From Chlamydia suis (GTDB lineage: Bacteria > Chlamydiota > Chlamydiia > Chlamydiales > Chlamydiaceae), in NCBI RefSeq assembly GCF_900169085.1, contig NZ_LT821323.1:1-64000 (forward strand): 64,000 nucleotides of DNA, written 5' to 3'. The position numbers and the translations under genes are program-made. Every line of letters starts with the position of its first letter. Position 1 is the first letter of the stretch. Below the pieces are notes generated by a model that was not told the DNA's origin, made no database searches, and saw only the letters and a list, made by a program, of their open reading frames with translations. Below are positions 18,196 to 27,189 of this stretch, piece after piece.

Positions 18196-18924
18196 ATGAA
18201 GGTCAAAATTAATGATCAATTCATTTGTATCCCCCCCTATGTTTCAGCTCGATGGAGTCAAGTGGCTTTCATAGAGTCCTATGACGGGGGCACAGAAGGG
18301 TGCGCTACCTTAAAGCTTCATCTGATTGACGGAGAGACAGTTTCTATTCCTAATCTTAAGCAAGCGATTATCGATGAGGCTTTTCAAGAGCATTTGCTCT
18401 ATCTGGAATCAACATGTCCTCAGAAAAATAAGGAAGAGGAGAAAATAGGGTCTTTGTTAGGCGCCATTCAACAAGTGGCTAAAGGGTGTGAGGTACAAGT
18501 TTTTTCTCAAAAAGGCTTGGTGTCCATGCTTTTAGGCGGGGCAGGGTCTATTGATTTGTTATTGCAACACTCTCCGGAACACAAAGATTATCCTGATCTT
18601 CCTGCCGATCTTTTAGAGAAGTTGGCGCAGGTGTTGCGCTCTTTATCCTTGGGGGCTACGTCTGTTTTAGCTAAGCCTGAGCCTCATTGCAATTGTTTGC
18701 ATTGTCAAATTGGCCGAGCCGCGGGAGAGGAAGAAGACAGTGTGGTTTCGGAAGAGGATTTAACTTTTCGTTCTTGGGACATTGCTCAAAGCGGAGAAAA
18801 AATGTACACCGTCACAGATCCTTTGAATCCTGAAGAGCAGTTTAATGTGTATTTGGGAACACCGATCGGGTGTACCTGTGGACAGCCCTATTGTGAACAC
18901 GTGAAAGCTGTTCTTTATACGTAA
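18196..18924 (+). CDS. Putative zinc protein with SWIM-like motif (CT016-like)
   Basis: A 242-residue soluble protein, function unknown. Cysteines cluster in two places: Cys165, Cys167, Cys170 (HCNCLHCQ) and a C-terminal CxCx4CxH at 226-235 (CTCGQPYCEH). The second fits the SWIM zinc-finger pattern, often used to bind DNA or protein. Between them is an acidic stretch (about 177-189). The ATG at 18196 has a TTGGAGG ribosome binding site 5 bases before it; an upstream TTG in frame is this same Shine-Dalgarno and not a start. Divergent from phoH. Matches CT016. The zinc role is inferred only from the motif. Confidence 0.7.
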   Translation: MKVKINDQFICIPPYVSARWSQVAFIESYDGGTEGCATLKLHLIDGETVSIPNLKQAIIDEAFQEHLLYLESTCPQKNKEEEKIGSLLGAIQQVAKGCEVQVFSQKGLVSMLLGGAGSIDLLLQHSPEHKDYPDLPADLLEKLAQVLRSLSLGATSVLAKPEPHCNCLHCQIGRAAGEEEDSVVSEEDLTFRSWDIAQSGEKMYTVTDPLNPEEQFNVYLGTPIGCTCGQPYCEHVKAVLYT

Positions 18925-18975
18925 AGATAGGCTGGTATGGACTGGAGCTCTTGGGGTAAGGACCGATAGTCGCGG

Positions 18976-19004
18976 TTGACTTTTTCTTTTAAGTCAATGA
19001 TAAT
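18976..19004 (+). promoter_or_regulatory. Strong candidate promoter of ctad1 with overlapping inverted repeat
   Basis: TTGACT (18976-18981) and GATAAT (18999-19004) are 17 bases apart, near the ideal sigma-70 pattern. The -35 box is also the left arm of an inverted repeat, TTGACTT (18976-18982) and AAGTCAA (18991-18997). Transcription would start near 19011, giving a leader of about 78 bases before ctad1. Confidence 0.6.
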
Positions 19005-19088
19005 CCCCCTCTCTGGAGGTTGCGTCTTCTAGGGCTGCGAATGTCTCGATAGAGGCTTGGGTTTTAGCGAATTGCAGGAGTTTTTTTC

Positions 19089-20393
19089 GTGCGAACGTTG
19101 TCTATTTCTATGCTCATTTTCGCCCTTTCTTGTGGGGCAAACACCTGCTTGTGTGCTGCGGATTTTTCCAGTGCGAAAGTTGATGCTTCAGTTAATGATA
19201 AAGCGGCTTTTTCTCCGTTTACAGGAGAAATTAAAGGAAATCGTGTGCGATTGCGTCTGGCTCCACACACGGATAGTTTTATCATTAAGGAGTTGTCTAA
19301 AGGCGACTATCTGGCTGTTTTAGGAGAAAGTAAAGATTATTATGTAGTGGCTGCCCCTGAAGGGATGCGGGGTTATGTATTTCGAACGTTCGTTTTAGAT
19401 AATGTCATTGAAGGAGAAAAGGTCAACGTTCGTTTGGAACCATCGACCTCGGCTCCTATTCTAGCAAGATTATCTAAGGGGACTAGTGTGGAAACCTTGG
19501 GTGCTGCTCAGGGAAAATGGCTGGAAATAGCTCTCCCAAAACAGTGCGTCTTTTATGTGGCTAAAAATTTTGTCAAAAATGTTGGCGCCTTAGAACTGTA
19601 TAATCAAAAAGAAGGACAGAAAAAACTCGCTTTAGATTTATTAGATTCTGCCATGAATTTTGCTAGTGCTGAGCTACAAAAAAAGGTAGAAGATATTGAT
19701 TTGGATGCTATCTATAAAAAAATGAATCTGGCTCAGGCAGAAGAGTTTAAAGATGTTCCGGGGTTGCAGCCTATGGTGCAAAAGGCCTTGGAAAGAGTGC
19801 AGGAGGCTTTTCTCGCTAAATCCCTAGAAAAGAATGTTCAGAAGCCGCAGGAAGCGCAACATAAAATTGTAGAAGAGGCGATAGCCTCCTCTTCTTTAGA
19901 GGTTCCGGTATTGACAGCCGTTGAGGAGGCGAAGGTCTCAGACACTCCGCCTGTTGCGGCAGATCCTATTCAAGATTTGGGCTCTGTAAAGGGTTCGTTG
20001 TTGTCTCATTACATTCGTAAAAAAGAGTGTGTGAAGACGTCTCCCGTCTTAGAAGGTAGAGAGAGTCTTGAGCGATCTTTGTATGAGATTTGGGTGAGCC
20101 TTCAGCCAGAAGAGAGTCGAGCTGGGCTGACCATGGAATCTTTTTATAGGGATGAGCAGAGGAAAAAACGTGTCCTGACTGGAGAGCTCGAGGTGTATCC
20201 TCATGTCGTTAAAAATAATCCCGGAGATTATCTTTTGAAAGACGGGGAGAATGTGCTGGCTTTTGTCTATGCCACAAATATTGATCTAAGCAAATGGCTA
20301 GGAAAACGTGTAGTTTTAGAGTGCGTTTCCAGACCTAACAACCATTTTGCCTTCCCAGCCTATATTGTTTTGGCTATCAAAGATGGTGCTTAA
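19089..20393 (+). CDS. ctad1: SH3b-domain adhesin Ctad1-like
   Basis: A 434-residue exported protein matching CT017 (Ctad1), reported as a C. trachomatis surface adhesin that binds host integrin beta-1. The first 23 residues are a signal peptide ending ANTCLCAADF. Two bacterial SH3 domains follow at about 46-103 and 107-163 (NRVRLRLAPHTDS; VNVRLEPSTSAP). The rest is helical and charged, with a long Glu/Lys/Ala-rich part at 170-300. The start is GTG at 19089, with GGAG 8 bases before it; a later ATG would cut the signal peptide. Adhesin function is by homology. Confidence 0.85.
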   Translation: MRTLSISMLIFALSCGANTCLCAADFSSAKVDASVNDKAAFSPFTGEIKGNRVRLRLAPHTDSFIIKELSKGDYLAVLGESKDYYVVAAPEGMRGYVFRTFVLDNVIEGEKVNVRLEPSTSAPILARLSKGTSVETLGAAQGKWLEIALPKQCVFYVAKNFVKNVGALELYNQKEGQKKLALDLLDSAMNFASAELQKKVEDIDLDAIYKKMNLAQAEEFKDVPGLQPMVQKALERVQEAFLAKSLEKNVQKPQEAQHKIVEEAIASSSLEVPVLTAVEEAKVSDTPPVAADPIQDLGSVKGSLLSHYIRKKECVKTSPVLEGRESLERSLYEIWVSLQPEESRAGLTMESFYRDEQRKKRVLTGELEVYPHVVKNNPGDYLLKDGENVLAFVYATNIDLSKWLGKRVVLECVSRPNNHFAFPAYIVLAIKDGA

Positions 20394-20438
20394 TTGGAAG
20401 CAAGTCTTACTCTAGTGGGCAAGCTTTTTTAGAAAGTT

Positions 20439-20942
20439 TTAATAGCCACTTGGGGTTTCGTACACAGGTGTTTGAGAGGGGCTGGGGCATCCTAAGGTGT
20501 TTGCGGAGGTGCAAGCGCTTGGAGTAACAGGGGAATTGGTGCAAAAGGTTCTGTAGAAAAAAGCTCTTACAGCTCGAAAGATCTTCAAAAGAAGAGCTCC
20601 GAGGCAAACAAGCGCCTTAATTCCCAAAACTTCTTGTACGGCCGTTGCCTGAGCTTTGGGCCACTCTTTTCTAATAATTGAGCAAGGAAACCAAGTACAG
20701 GGGATGTTAGGATCGTTTTTGCAGAGAAACCCCCCTGTTCGCTCTGTTAGCTCTTTCTTTAATTTATGCATGTTGTACAGAGTGCGTAGCCCTACAGCGG
20801 TACTTAAAACAGGGACATAGCTACAGCAAGATGTGATTAAGCCGCGACGAAGATAGTTACGCTGTAAGCAATCCCATGCAGGAAAGGTGTCTGAGCCATG
20901 GGCGTGCTGCATAAAAAAGAAATAACCAGAAAAAATATACAC
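20439..20942 (-). CDS. CT018-like protein, possibly membrane-associated
   Basis: A 167-residue protein of unknown function with two hydrophobic patches (about 37-53 and 106-122) and many Cys residues. The C-terminal tail is rich in Pro, Ser and Thr (PVTPSACTS; SPSQTPVYETPSGY). It may be an Inc-like effector, but its helices are not closely paired as in classical Incs. The GTG at 20942 has a GGGAG ribosome binding site 9 bases away; an ATG at residue 11 has none. Convergent with ctad1. Position matches CT018. Confidence 0.55.
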   Translation of the reverse strand: MYIFSGYFFFMQHAHGSDTFPAWDCLQRNYLRRGLITSCCSYVPVLSTAVGLRTLYNMHKLKKELTERTGGFLCKNDPNIPCTWFPCSIIRKEWPKAQATAVQEVLGIKALVCLGALLLKIFRAVRAFFYRTFCTNSPVTPSACTSANTLGCPSPSQTPVYETPSGY

Positions 20943-21208
20943 GAGTAATATCTCCCTAAAAATATTAAGCTTCTAGCTCTTGGAGCTACAAAGAAAGAGA
21001 AGTGGGATTCGAAAGGAAAAACTGCTAAAAGCAAAAGAAATATTTTAACAGAAATAAGGATAAAACACGATCTAATAGCTTGTGTAAAGAAATTAAAAAA
21101 ACGGTCCCTTTCTCTGTGCTGCTTCCCGGGTTCCTTGGTGGACTCGTTGTTTGGGAGGACACGAAGATCCAAGGCTCCTTGTTAAGCTAAAACAGAGGAA
21201 GAGACCTA

Positions 21209-21625
21209 TGGAGGTGGAGAGAGTCGAACTCTCGTCCTTAGCAAACTCCCCGCTAACTTCTACATGCTTAGTTTCTAGATAATATACATTGAGCCTCCTC
21301 AGCTAGAAACCTCTATGGAGACCAACGACTCTCATTAAATTTCGAATTAGTTTCCTCGAGAATTAAAAGATCCTAACTCTAACCAGATACATGACGGTGT
21401 TTCGAAAACCTCTGGTGGAGCTCGCGAACACCGGGTTACCTGTATTTAGGTAACAACTTTGCTAATTAAGCAGCAACTCTGAGATCTTCGAGATCAGCGA
21501 AGCTGATAATTTCGCATTCAGCCTTAGGTTCGGCATTTATTGTTTTGTCGGCTTTTTAGGAGGCCAGCCAACGCCCTCCGCATGCAATTAACGCTTCATT
21601 TCTAAGTCGAAACCTTTACACCCCC
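21209..21625 (-). ncRNA. ssrA: Transfer-messenger RNA (tmRNA)
   Basis: A 417-base tmRNA that rescues stalled ribosomes. The 5' end GGGGGTG (complement of 21619-21625) pairs with the 3' acceptor strand CACCTCC (complement of 21210-21216), followed by an A discriminator at 21209; CCA is not encoded. The T arm GAGAG-TTCGACT-CTCTC is perfect. The tag frame runs from 21534 down to the TAA at 21466: 22 residues beginning AEPKAEC and ending DLRVAA, the tag known for Chlamydia. Its promoter is just upstream. Confidence 0.96.
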
Positions 21626-21952
21626 TGCGGCCAGGATTGTAAGGGTTCTAGGGCTTTTCCGCAATGTTGTTTTGATGCGATTTTCTGTAACCTATTCAAC
21701 TAAAAAAAATAGTGTTTGGTAATAGAAGGGGGAAGGAGCTTTTCAGGAAAGTGTAAGCCTTTTTTGTAAGTGGAAGGAGAGAGCTCTTTAGCGTTATCGA
21801 GAAGTATATTTTAATTAACGGTTTAAAAGAGGAATCTATCATAATCCATTGGTTAAGAAAAAAACGATTTCGGGAAGCGGTTAAACTGCAAACTTTGTGA
21901 GCAGGAAAACACTGTTTTCTACAGGATCAAAACCAGAGTGAATAATCGAAGA
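21626..21952. other. 327-base region between ssrA and ileS
   Basis: It holds the minus-strand ssrA promoter (21636-21664) and the ileS leader. A small 6-bp inverted repeat GAAAAC/GTTTTC lies at 21905-21919, shortly before ileS. I see no gene and no T-box-like leader. Confidence 0.5.
21636..21664 (-). promoter_or_regulatory. Promoter of ssrA
   Basis: On the minus strand TTGCGG (21659-21664) and TACAAT (21636-21641) are exactly 17 bases apart, with the tmRNA 5' end 11 bases after the -10 box. Confidence 0.7.
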
Positions 21953-24900
21953 ATGGATAACGAAGATAAGGTTAGTTTTTCTGCCAAAGAAGAAAAAATT
22001 TTAGCTTTTTGGAAAGAGCAAGATATTTTTCAGAAAACGTTAAAAAATCGAGAGGGGGGGCCCACTTTCTCTTTTTATGATGGGCCTCCATTTGCTACGG
22101 GCTTGCCTCATTATGGGCATCTATTAGCTAGTACGATTAAAGATGTCGTATGTCGTTATGCTACTATGGATGGGCATTATGTACCTCGGCGTTTTGGCTG
22201 GGACTGTCATGGGGTTCCTGTTGAGTATGAGGTAGAAAAATCCTTAGGCTTAATTGAACCTGGAGCTATTGAGCACTTTGGTATAGCTAACTTCAATGAA
22301 GAGTGCCGTAAAATCGTTTTCCGATATGTTGATGAGTGGAAATATTTTGTAGATAGAATTGGACGATGGGTAGATTTTTCTGCAACATGGAAGACTATGG
22401 ACCCCACTTTTATGGAGAGCGTTTGGTGGGTCTTCCATTCTCTTTATCGCCAGGGGTTGGTGTATGAAGGAACAAAGGTTGTTCCTTTTTCCACTAAACT
22501 AGGAACCCCGCTATCTAACTTTGAAGCTGGGCAGAACTATAAAGAGGTAGATGATCCTTCCGTTGTTGTAAAGTTTGCTTTGCAAGATGAGCCAACTATT
22601 CTTTTGGCATGGACAACTACTCCCTGGACGCTTGTTTCAAATATGGCTTTAGCCGTGCACCCCAAGCTTACCTATGCTCATATTCGAGACAAGAGATCGG
22701 GAGAGGAGTACGTTCTTGGGCAAGAGAGTTTAGCTCGTTGGTTCCCTGATCGAGAGTCCTATGAATGGATAGGACAATTGTCGGGGGATAGTCTTGTTGG
22801 GAAAAGCTATCGTCCTCTATTTTCTTATTTTCAGGAGGAACAAGAGCGGGGAGCTTTTCGAATTCTTCCTGCCGACTTTATTGAAGAAAGTGAGGGGACA
22901 GGGATTGTTCACATGGCCCCAGCTTTTGGAGAATCAGATTTTTGTGTTTGTCAGGAGCATAACGTTCCGTTGGTGTGTCCTGTCGATAATCAAGGATGTT
23001 ACACTGAAAAAGTAACGGATTTCGTAGGGGAATACATTAAATCTGCGGATAAGGGAATCATTCGGCGCTTGAAGAGCGAAAACGCTGTATTCTATCAAGG
23101 AACCATTCGCCACCGTTATCCATTTTGTTGGAGAACAGACTCTCCTTTGATCTACAAAGCGGTCAATTCTTGGTTTGTTTCCGTAGAAAAAGTAAAAAGT
23201 AAGATGCTGAAAGCTAATGAAGCCATTCATTGGACTCCCGGGCATATCAAACATGGGCGGTTTGGTAAATGGCTTGAGGGGGCTCGTGATTGGGCGATTA
23301 GTAGAAATCGTTACTGGGGAACCCCAATTCCTATTTGGCGTAGCGAAGATGGAGATGTACTCGTTGTTGGGTCCATCCAAGAACTGGAAGAATTATCTGG
23401 CCAGAAGGTGGTGGATTTACATCGACATTTTATTGATGAAATAACCATTCGCAAAGATGGAAAGGTTTTCCGTAGAGTTCCCTATGTTTTTGATTGTTGG
23501 TTTGATTCTGGAGCAATGCCTTACGCTCAAAATCACTACCCTTTTGAACGAGCTGAAGAAACGGAAGGGCGTTTTCCTGCCGACTTTATTGCGGAAGGCC
23601 TCGATCAGACTCGAGGATGGTTTTACACGTTAACCGTAATTGCCGCAGCTCTGTTCGATCAACCGGCTTTTAAGAATGTGATTGTGAATGGAATTATTCT
23701 CGCTGAAGATGGGAATAAAATGTCTAAGCGTTTGAATAATTATCCTAGTCCTAAAAAGATCATGGATACATACGGCGCTGACGCTTTGCGTCTGTATTTG
23801 CTACATAGCGTCGTTGTTAAAGCAGAAGATTTGCGATTTTCTGATAAAGGGGTAGAGGCTGTACTTAAACAGGTGCTTTTACCTCTGTCTAATGCTTTGG
23901 CTTTTTATAAGACTTATGCAGAGCTATATGGTTTTTCCCCAAATAAAACCCAAGATTTGGAGCTAGCTGAGATAGATCGTTGGATTCTTTCTTCTCTGTA
24001 TAGTGTGGTAGGGAAAACTCGAGAAGGTATGGCACAATATGATTTACATACTGCAGTAAGTCCGTTTGTAGGTTTTATTGAAGATTTAACAAATTGGTAT
24101 ATCCGTCGATCTCGCCGACGTTTCTGGGAAGCAGAAGATTCTCCGGACCGTCGAGCAGCCTTTGCGACTCTCTATGAAGTGCTAATAGTTTTTTCTAAAG
24201 TCATCGCTCCGTTTATTCCTTTTACGGCAGAGGATATGTATCAGCAATTACGGATGGAGACAGATCCTGAATCTGTGCACCTGTGCGATTTCCCGCATGT
24301 TGTTTTGGAAAACATTCTGCCCGATTTAGAAAGAAAAATGAACGATATTCGGGAGATTGTTGCTTTAGGGCATTCTTTACGTAAAGAGCATAAGCTTAAA
24401 GTTCGTCAGCCGCTGCAAAATATGTATATTGTGGGGGCTAAAGAACGACTGGAATCCTTGACTCAAGCAGAATCGTTGATTGGTGAGGAGTTGAATGTTA
24501 AGGAAGTGCATTTTTGTTCAGAAACTCCGCAATATGTAACAACTCTTGTAAAACCCAATTTTCGTTCTTTGGGCAAGAAGGTAGGGAATCGGCTCCCTGA
24601 AATTCAAAAAGCTTTAGCGGGACTTTCACAAGAGCAGATTCAAGCATTTGTGCATACAGGCCTAATGGTCCTTTCTTTGGGAGAAGAAACGATTTCTTTG
24701 GATAAAGAAGACATTACGGTTTCTTGGGAATCTTCGCCAGGGTTCGTAGCTAGAAGCTCTTCCTCTTTTGTAGCGGTTTTGGATTGTCAGTTGACCCCAT
24801 TCCTGATCTTGGAAGGGATAGCTAGAGAAATCGTCAATAAGATCAATACCATGCGAAGAAACGAGAAGTTACATGTATCGGATCGCATTGCTATCCGTTT

Positions 24901-25063
24901 ACACGCTCCTAAAATTGTTCAAGAGGCGTTTTCACGACATGAGGAGTACATTTGTGAAGAGACGTTAACCACTTCGGTTTCCTTGATTGATCATAAAGAA
25001 GGGGAAGAGTGGGACATCAACGGTCATTCTGTCTCAATAGCTCTAAAGGTGATTTCGCGTTGA
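21953..25063 (+). CDS. ileS: Isoleucine-tRNA ligase
   Basis: A class I synthetase of 1036 residues. It joins isoleucine to tRNA(Ile) and edits mischarged valine. The HIGH motif reads HYGH (in GLPHYGHLLA, about residue 50) and the second motif is GNKMSKRLNN (about 593). The CP1 editing domain includes TTTPWTL. It is of the longer type with divergent C-terminus, typical of the eukaryote-like IleRS found in chlamydiae. The ATG at 21953 was chosen to match the family start MDNEDK; a GTG 15 bases upstream is possible. A strong terminator follows. Confidence 0.95.
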   Translation: MDNEDKVSFSAKEEKILAFWKEQDIFQKTLKNREGGPTFSFYDGPPFATGLPHYGHLLASTIKDVVCRYATMDGHYVPRRFGWDCHGVPVEYEVEKSLGLIEPGAIEHFGIANFNEECRKIVFRYVDEWKYFVDRIGRWVDFSATWKTMDPTFMESVWWVFHSLYRQGLVYEGTKVVPFSTKLGTPLSNFEAGQNYKEVDDPSVVVKFALQDEPTILLAWTTTPWTLVSNMALAVHPKLTYAHIRDKRSGEEYVLGQESLARWFPDRESYEWIGQLSGDSLVGKSYRPLFSYFQEEQERGAFRILPADFIEESEGTGIVHMAPAFGESDFCVCQEHNVPLVCPVDNQGCYTEKVTDFVGEYIKSADKGIIRRLKSENAVFYQGTIRHRYPFCWRTDSPLIYKAVNSWFVSVEKVKSKMLKANEAIHWTPGHIKHGRFGKWLEGARDWAISRNRYWGTPIPIWRSEDGDVLVVGSIQELEELSGQKVVDLHRHFIDEITIRKDGKVFRRVPYVFDCWFDSGAMPYAQNHYPFERAEETEGRFPADFIAEGLDQTRGWFYTLTVIAAALFDQPAFKNVIVNGIILAEDGNKMSKRLNNYPSPKKIMDTYGADALRLYLLHSVVVKAEDLRFSDKGVEAVLKQVLLPLSNALAFYKTYAELYGFSPNKTQDLELAEIDRWILSSLYSVVGKTREGMAQYDLHTAVSPFVGFIEDLTNWYIRRSRRRFWEAEDSPDRRAAFATLYEVLIVFSKVIAPFIPFTAEDMYQQLRMETDPESVHLCDFPHVVLENILPDLERKMNDIREIVALGHSLRKEHKLKVRQPLQNMYIVGAKERLESLTQAESLIGEELNVKEVHFCSETPQYVTTLVKPNFRSLGKKVGNRLPEIQKALAGLSQEQIQAFVHTGLMVLSLGEETISLDKEDITVSWESSPGFVARSSSSFVAVLDCQLTPFLILEGIAREIVNKINTMRRNEKLHVSDRIAIRLHAPKIVQEAFSRHEEYICEETLTTSVSLIDHKEGEEWDINGHSVSIALKVISR

Positions 25064-25075
25064 GGTGTGAATGGT

Positions 25076-25108
25076 AAAAGAGGTCTTGTTAAGACCTCTT
25101 TTTTTTTG
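25076..25108 (+). terminator. Rho-independent terminator after ileS
   Basis: A 10-bp stem (25078-25087 with 25091-25100, loop GTT) followed by a long T-run to 25108. It lies between ileS and the end of the convergent lepB. Confidence 0.92.
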
Positions 25109-25114
25109 TTGTTG

Positions 25115-26986
25115 TTATGGGAATAATCGATGGTTCTTTCGGTAGTACCACACTCCCATAAAATATATAAGCACTCCCAGGGCGAGTCCATTAACAAGGT
25201 ATCCTGGCAAGCTTAAAGGGGTAATGCTGGAAGCTAGCAACCCTATCCGGTTCATGGGCCAAAAAATAGCTATTGGAGATCCTAAAAGGTTTTCTACAGG
25301 GACAAATCCGAAATCGCGGCTATCTGCGCTCATAGGGCAATTATCTCCTAAAACAAGCACATGGCCTTCTGGGATTTTAAGTCCGAAGTTAGTGATAAAA
25401 GAAACAAACTCTTCTGTAGATTCTGGAGGAGGGCCTCTATCAATGAAGGCGATATAAGGTTTTTCTTCAGAAGATAGGAGCTCTTTTTCTTTCTCCGCTA
25501 AGATAAATTTTTGCAAGGAGGGATCGCTGTCGATGAAAACAGGAGAGTCCATAACAAACAAGTTGCCTTGATTGAAAAAGGCATAACGATTTGGGAAAGG
25601 CGCACATTGAGGGTTTTTCGGAATATAGATGGTGTGAAAACTAATCCCGCAATTGAATAAATCAATAACCTGAGAATCGCTTAACTGCGTCAGAGGATGC
25701 GGTTGTTTTAGCTTCGTTCGGAAGCCCCCCATATGAATACTAAATACATCTCCCTTAGAAAACTCATAACAGCCATCTGGAACGTTGGGCATGGGAAGGG
25801 CAAACATTCTCGCTATGCCAGAAGTGTCAATAGGGGTTGGTTGATATTTATAGGCGTATCCTTCAATTACAGAGAACCGAGATGTTGTAAGGTTATTACG
25901 AATCAAATGGATGTGCTCCTTTCTTAAGGGGAGCAAGGTCTTCATCGGTTCGATAGTAGGAATCAGTTGTGTTTCGAACGGCCGTAAGTGCGGATGAGGA
26001 TAGGAGACGTTGGGTGTATGAGCGATCTCCAAATAGGTGTCTGCAAAAGGAGAAGAGAGGACGTGGGTAAGTGCTGCCTGTTTTTTGGTGAGAATGCGTA
26101 CCATGGCAAAATTTTTCATGCCAAAAAGGTCGGCATAGCTTAAAGGCTCGGCATGGGGATTTTTCAAAGCGTGGGGAGTGTCGTTGTGCCAAGTATCCTT
26201 ATAGAAAAATTGTCCATAAGGAGATTGTTGAGGCAAGGAAATTTTGCCGCAGGGAGCATGGAATTGATTAAAAATTACATCCGTTTGTCCCTCAGAACGC
26301 GCGAAGATTTCTGTAGTGCCATCGAAAGAGATGTAGGGGACGTGGTAAAGGGTTTCTGTGTTTTTAGGGGTGATGGGAGTTCCATTGCGATCTATCCCGT
26401 AAATTTTGCCTCCATAAAAATATAATGTATCTCCTGGTTTACCCATACATCGTTTTATATATCGTTTTTTCCCGGGAATGATTCCGAAATATTTGGTGTC
26501 TGCGTTGGGGATAGGGAGATTTCCTACAGTAAAGACAACAAGCTCTCCTCGGGTAATTGCGTCTGGTGTAAAACCAATGTTTTTATTACTAAAAGGTGGG
26601 CGGAGTCCAAATGTAGTTTTAGAGACAAGAATGCGGTCTTGCTCAAGAATCGTAGGCCGCATAGAGCCGGTGGGAACCTCGTATAGCTCAAACCAGAACT
26701 GACGGATCAAAAAAGCTAGGACAGCTGCACAAGTCAAGGCATAAATCAAATCAAAAGTTGCGCGTATTTTTGAGCGCGGGAATCTTTTTTGAATATCTTG
26801 AGCTCGCTTGGCGAAAAGAGAGGCATCTTCTCTATTTTGATCTAAAATGGCTTCTTCGAGCAATTTTAAGGTTTCCAGCAATTCTTTTTGAGAGTCTGGA
26901 TAAGAGAGCATTTTCTTGCTTTTCAGCAGTTTATAAGAGGAATGAAGAATGCGACGACTCTTATTCAAGGAATATAAGCGACTCAT
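25115..26986 (-). CDS. lepB: Signal peptidase I, greatly enlarged
   Basis: A 623-residue type I signal peptidase, which cuts signal peptides outside the inner membrane. A helical N-terminal stretch (1-75) precedes one membrane helix (about 79-96). The catalytic Ser108 lies in VPTGSMRPT and the general base Lys178 in RYIKRCMGKPGD. The box E motif GDNCPMSADSRDFGFVP is near residue 545. More than 300 residues are inserted between the Lys box and box E, making it about twice the E. coli length. The end is a second hydrophobic segment (about 592-613). Matches CT020. Confidence 0.92.
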   Translation of the reverse strand: MSRLYSLNKSRRILHSSYKLLKSKKMLSYPDSQKELLETLKLLEEAILDQNREDASLFAKRAQDIQKRFPRSKIRATFDLIYALTCAAVLAFLIRQFWFELYEVPTGSMRPTILEQDRILVSKTTFGLRPPFSNKNIGFTPDAITRGELVVFTVGNLPIPNADTKYFGIIPGKKRYIKRCMGKPGDTLYFYGGKIYGIDRNGTPITPKNTETLYHVPYISFDGTTEIFARSEGQTDVIFNQFHAPCGKISLPQQSPYGQFFYKDTWHNDTPHALKNPHAEPLSYADLFGMKNFAMVRILTKKQAALTHVLSSPFADTYLEIAHTPNVSYPHPHLRPFETQLIPTIEPMKTLLPLRKEHIHLIRNNLTTSRFSVIEGYAYKYQPTPIDTSGIARMFALPMPNVPDGCYEFSKGDVFSIHMGGFRTKLKQPHPLTQLSDSQVIDLFNCGISFHTIYIPKNPQCAPFPNRYAFFNQGNLFVMDSPVFIDSDPSLQKFILAEKEKELLSSEEKPYIAFIDRGPPPESTEEFVSFITNFGLKIPEGHVLVLGDNCPMSADSRDFGFVPVENLLGSPIAIFWPMNRIGLLASSITPLSLPGYLVNGLALGVLIYFMGVWYYRKNHRLFP

Positions 26987-27189
26987 GTAATTGCTCGTTA
27001 TTAGGAGAATTTAATGGTATTCACGTTATAGGAAGACCCCCGCTTCGCCTCTTATTGCGAAAATTTCCAATTTTTTCAGAACAAGCTCTACTTGATTCAT
27101 ACGGAGGTCTTTAAGCCAAGGTTCATCTTACACAAAAAGCTTTTTCGAAACTACAGGGAAACCGTTTTAGATGAAAGCATGAAAAAGAG

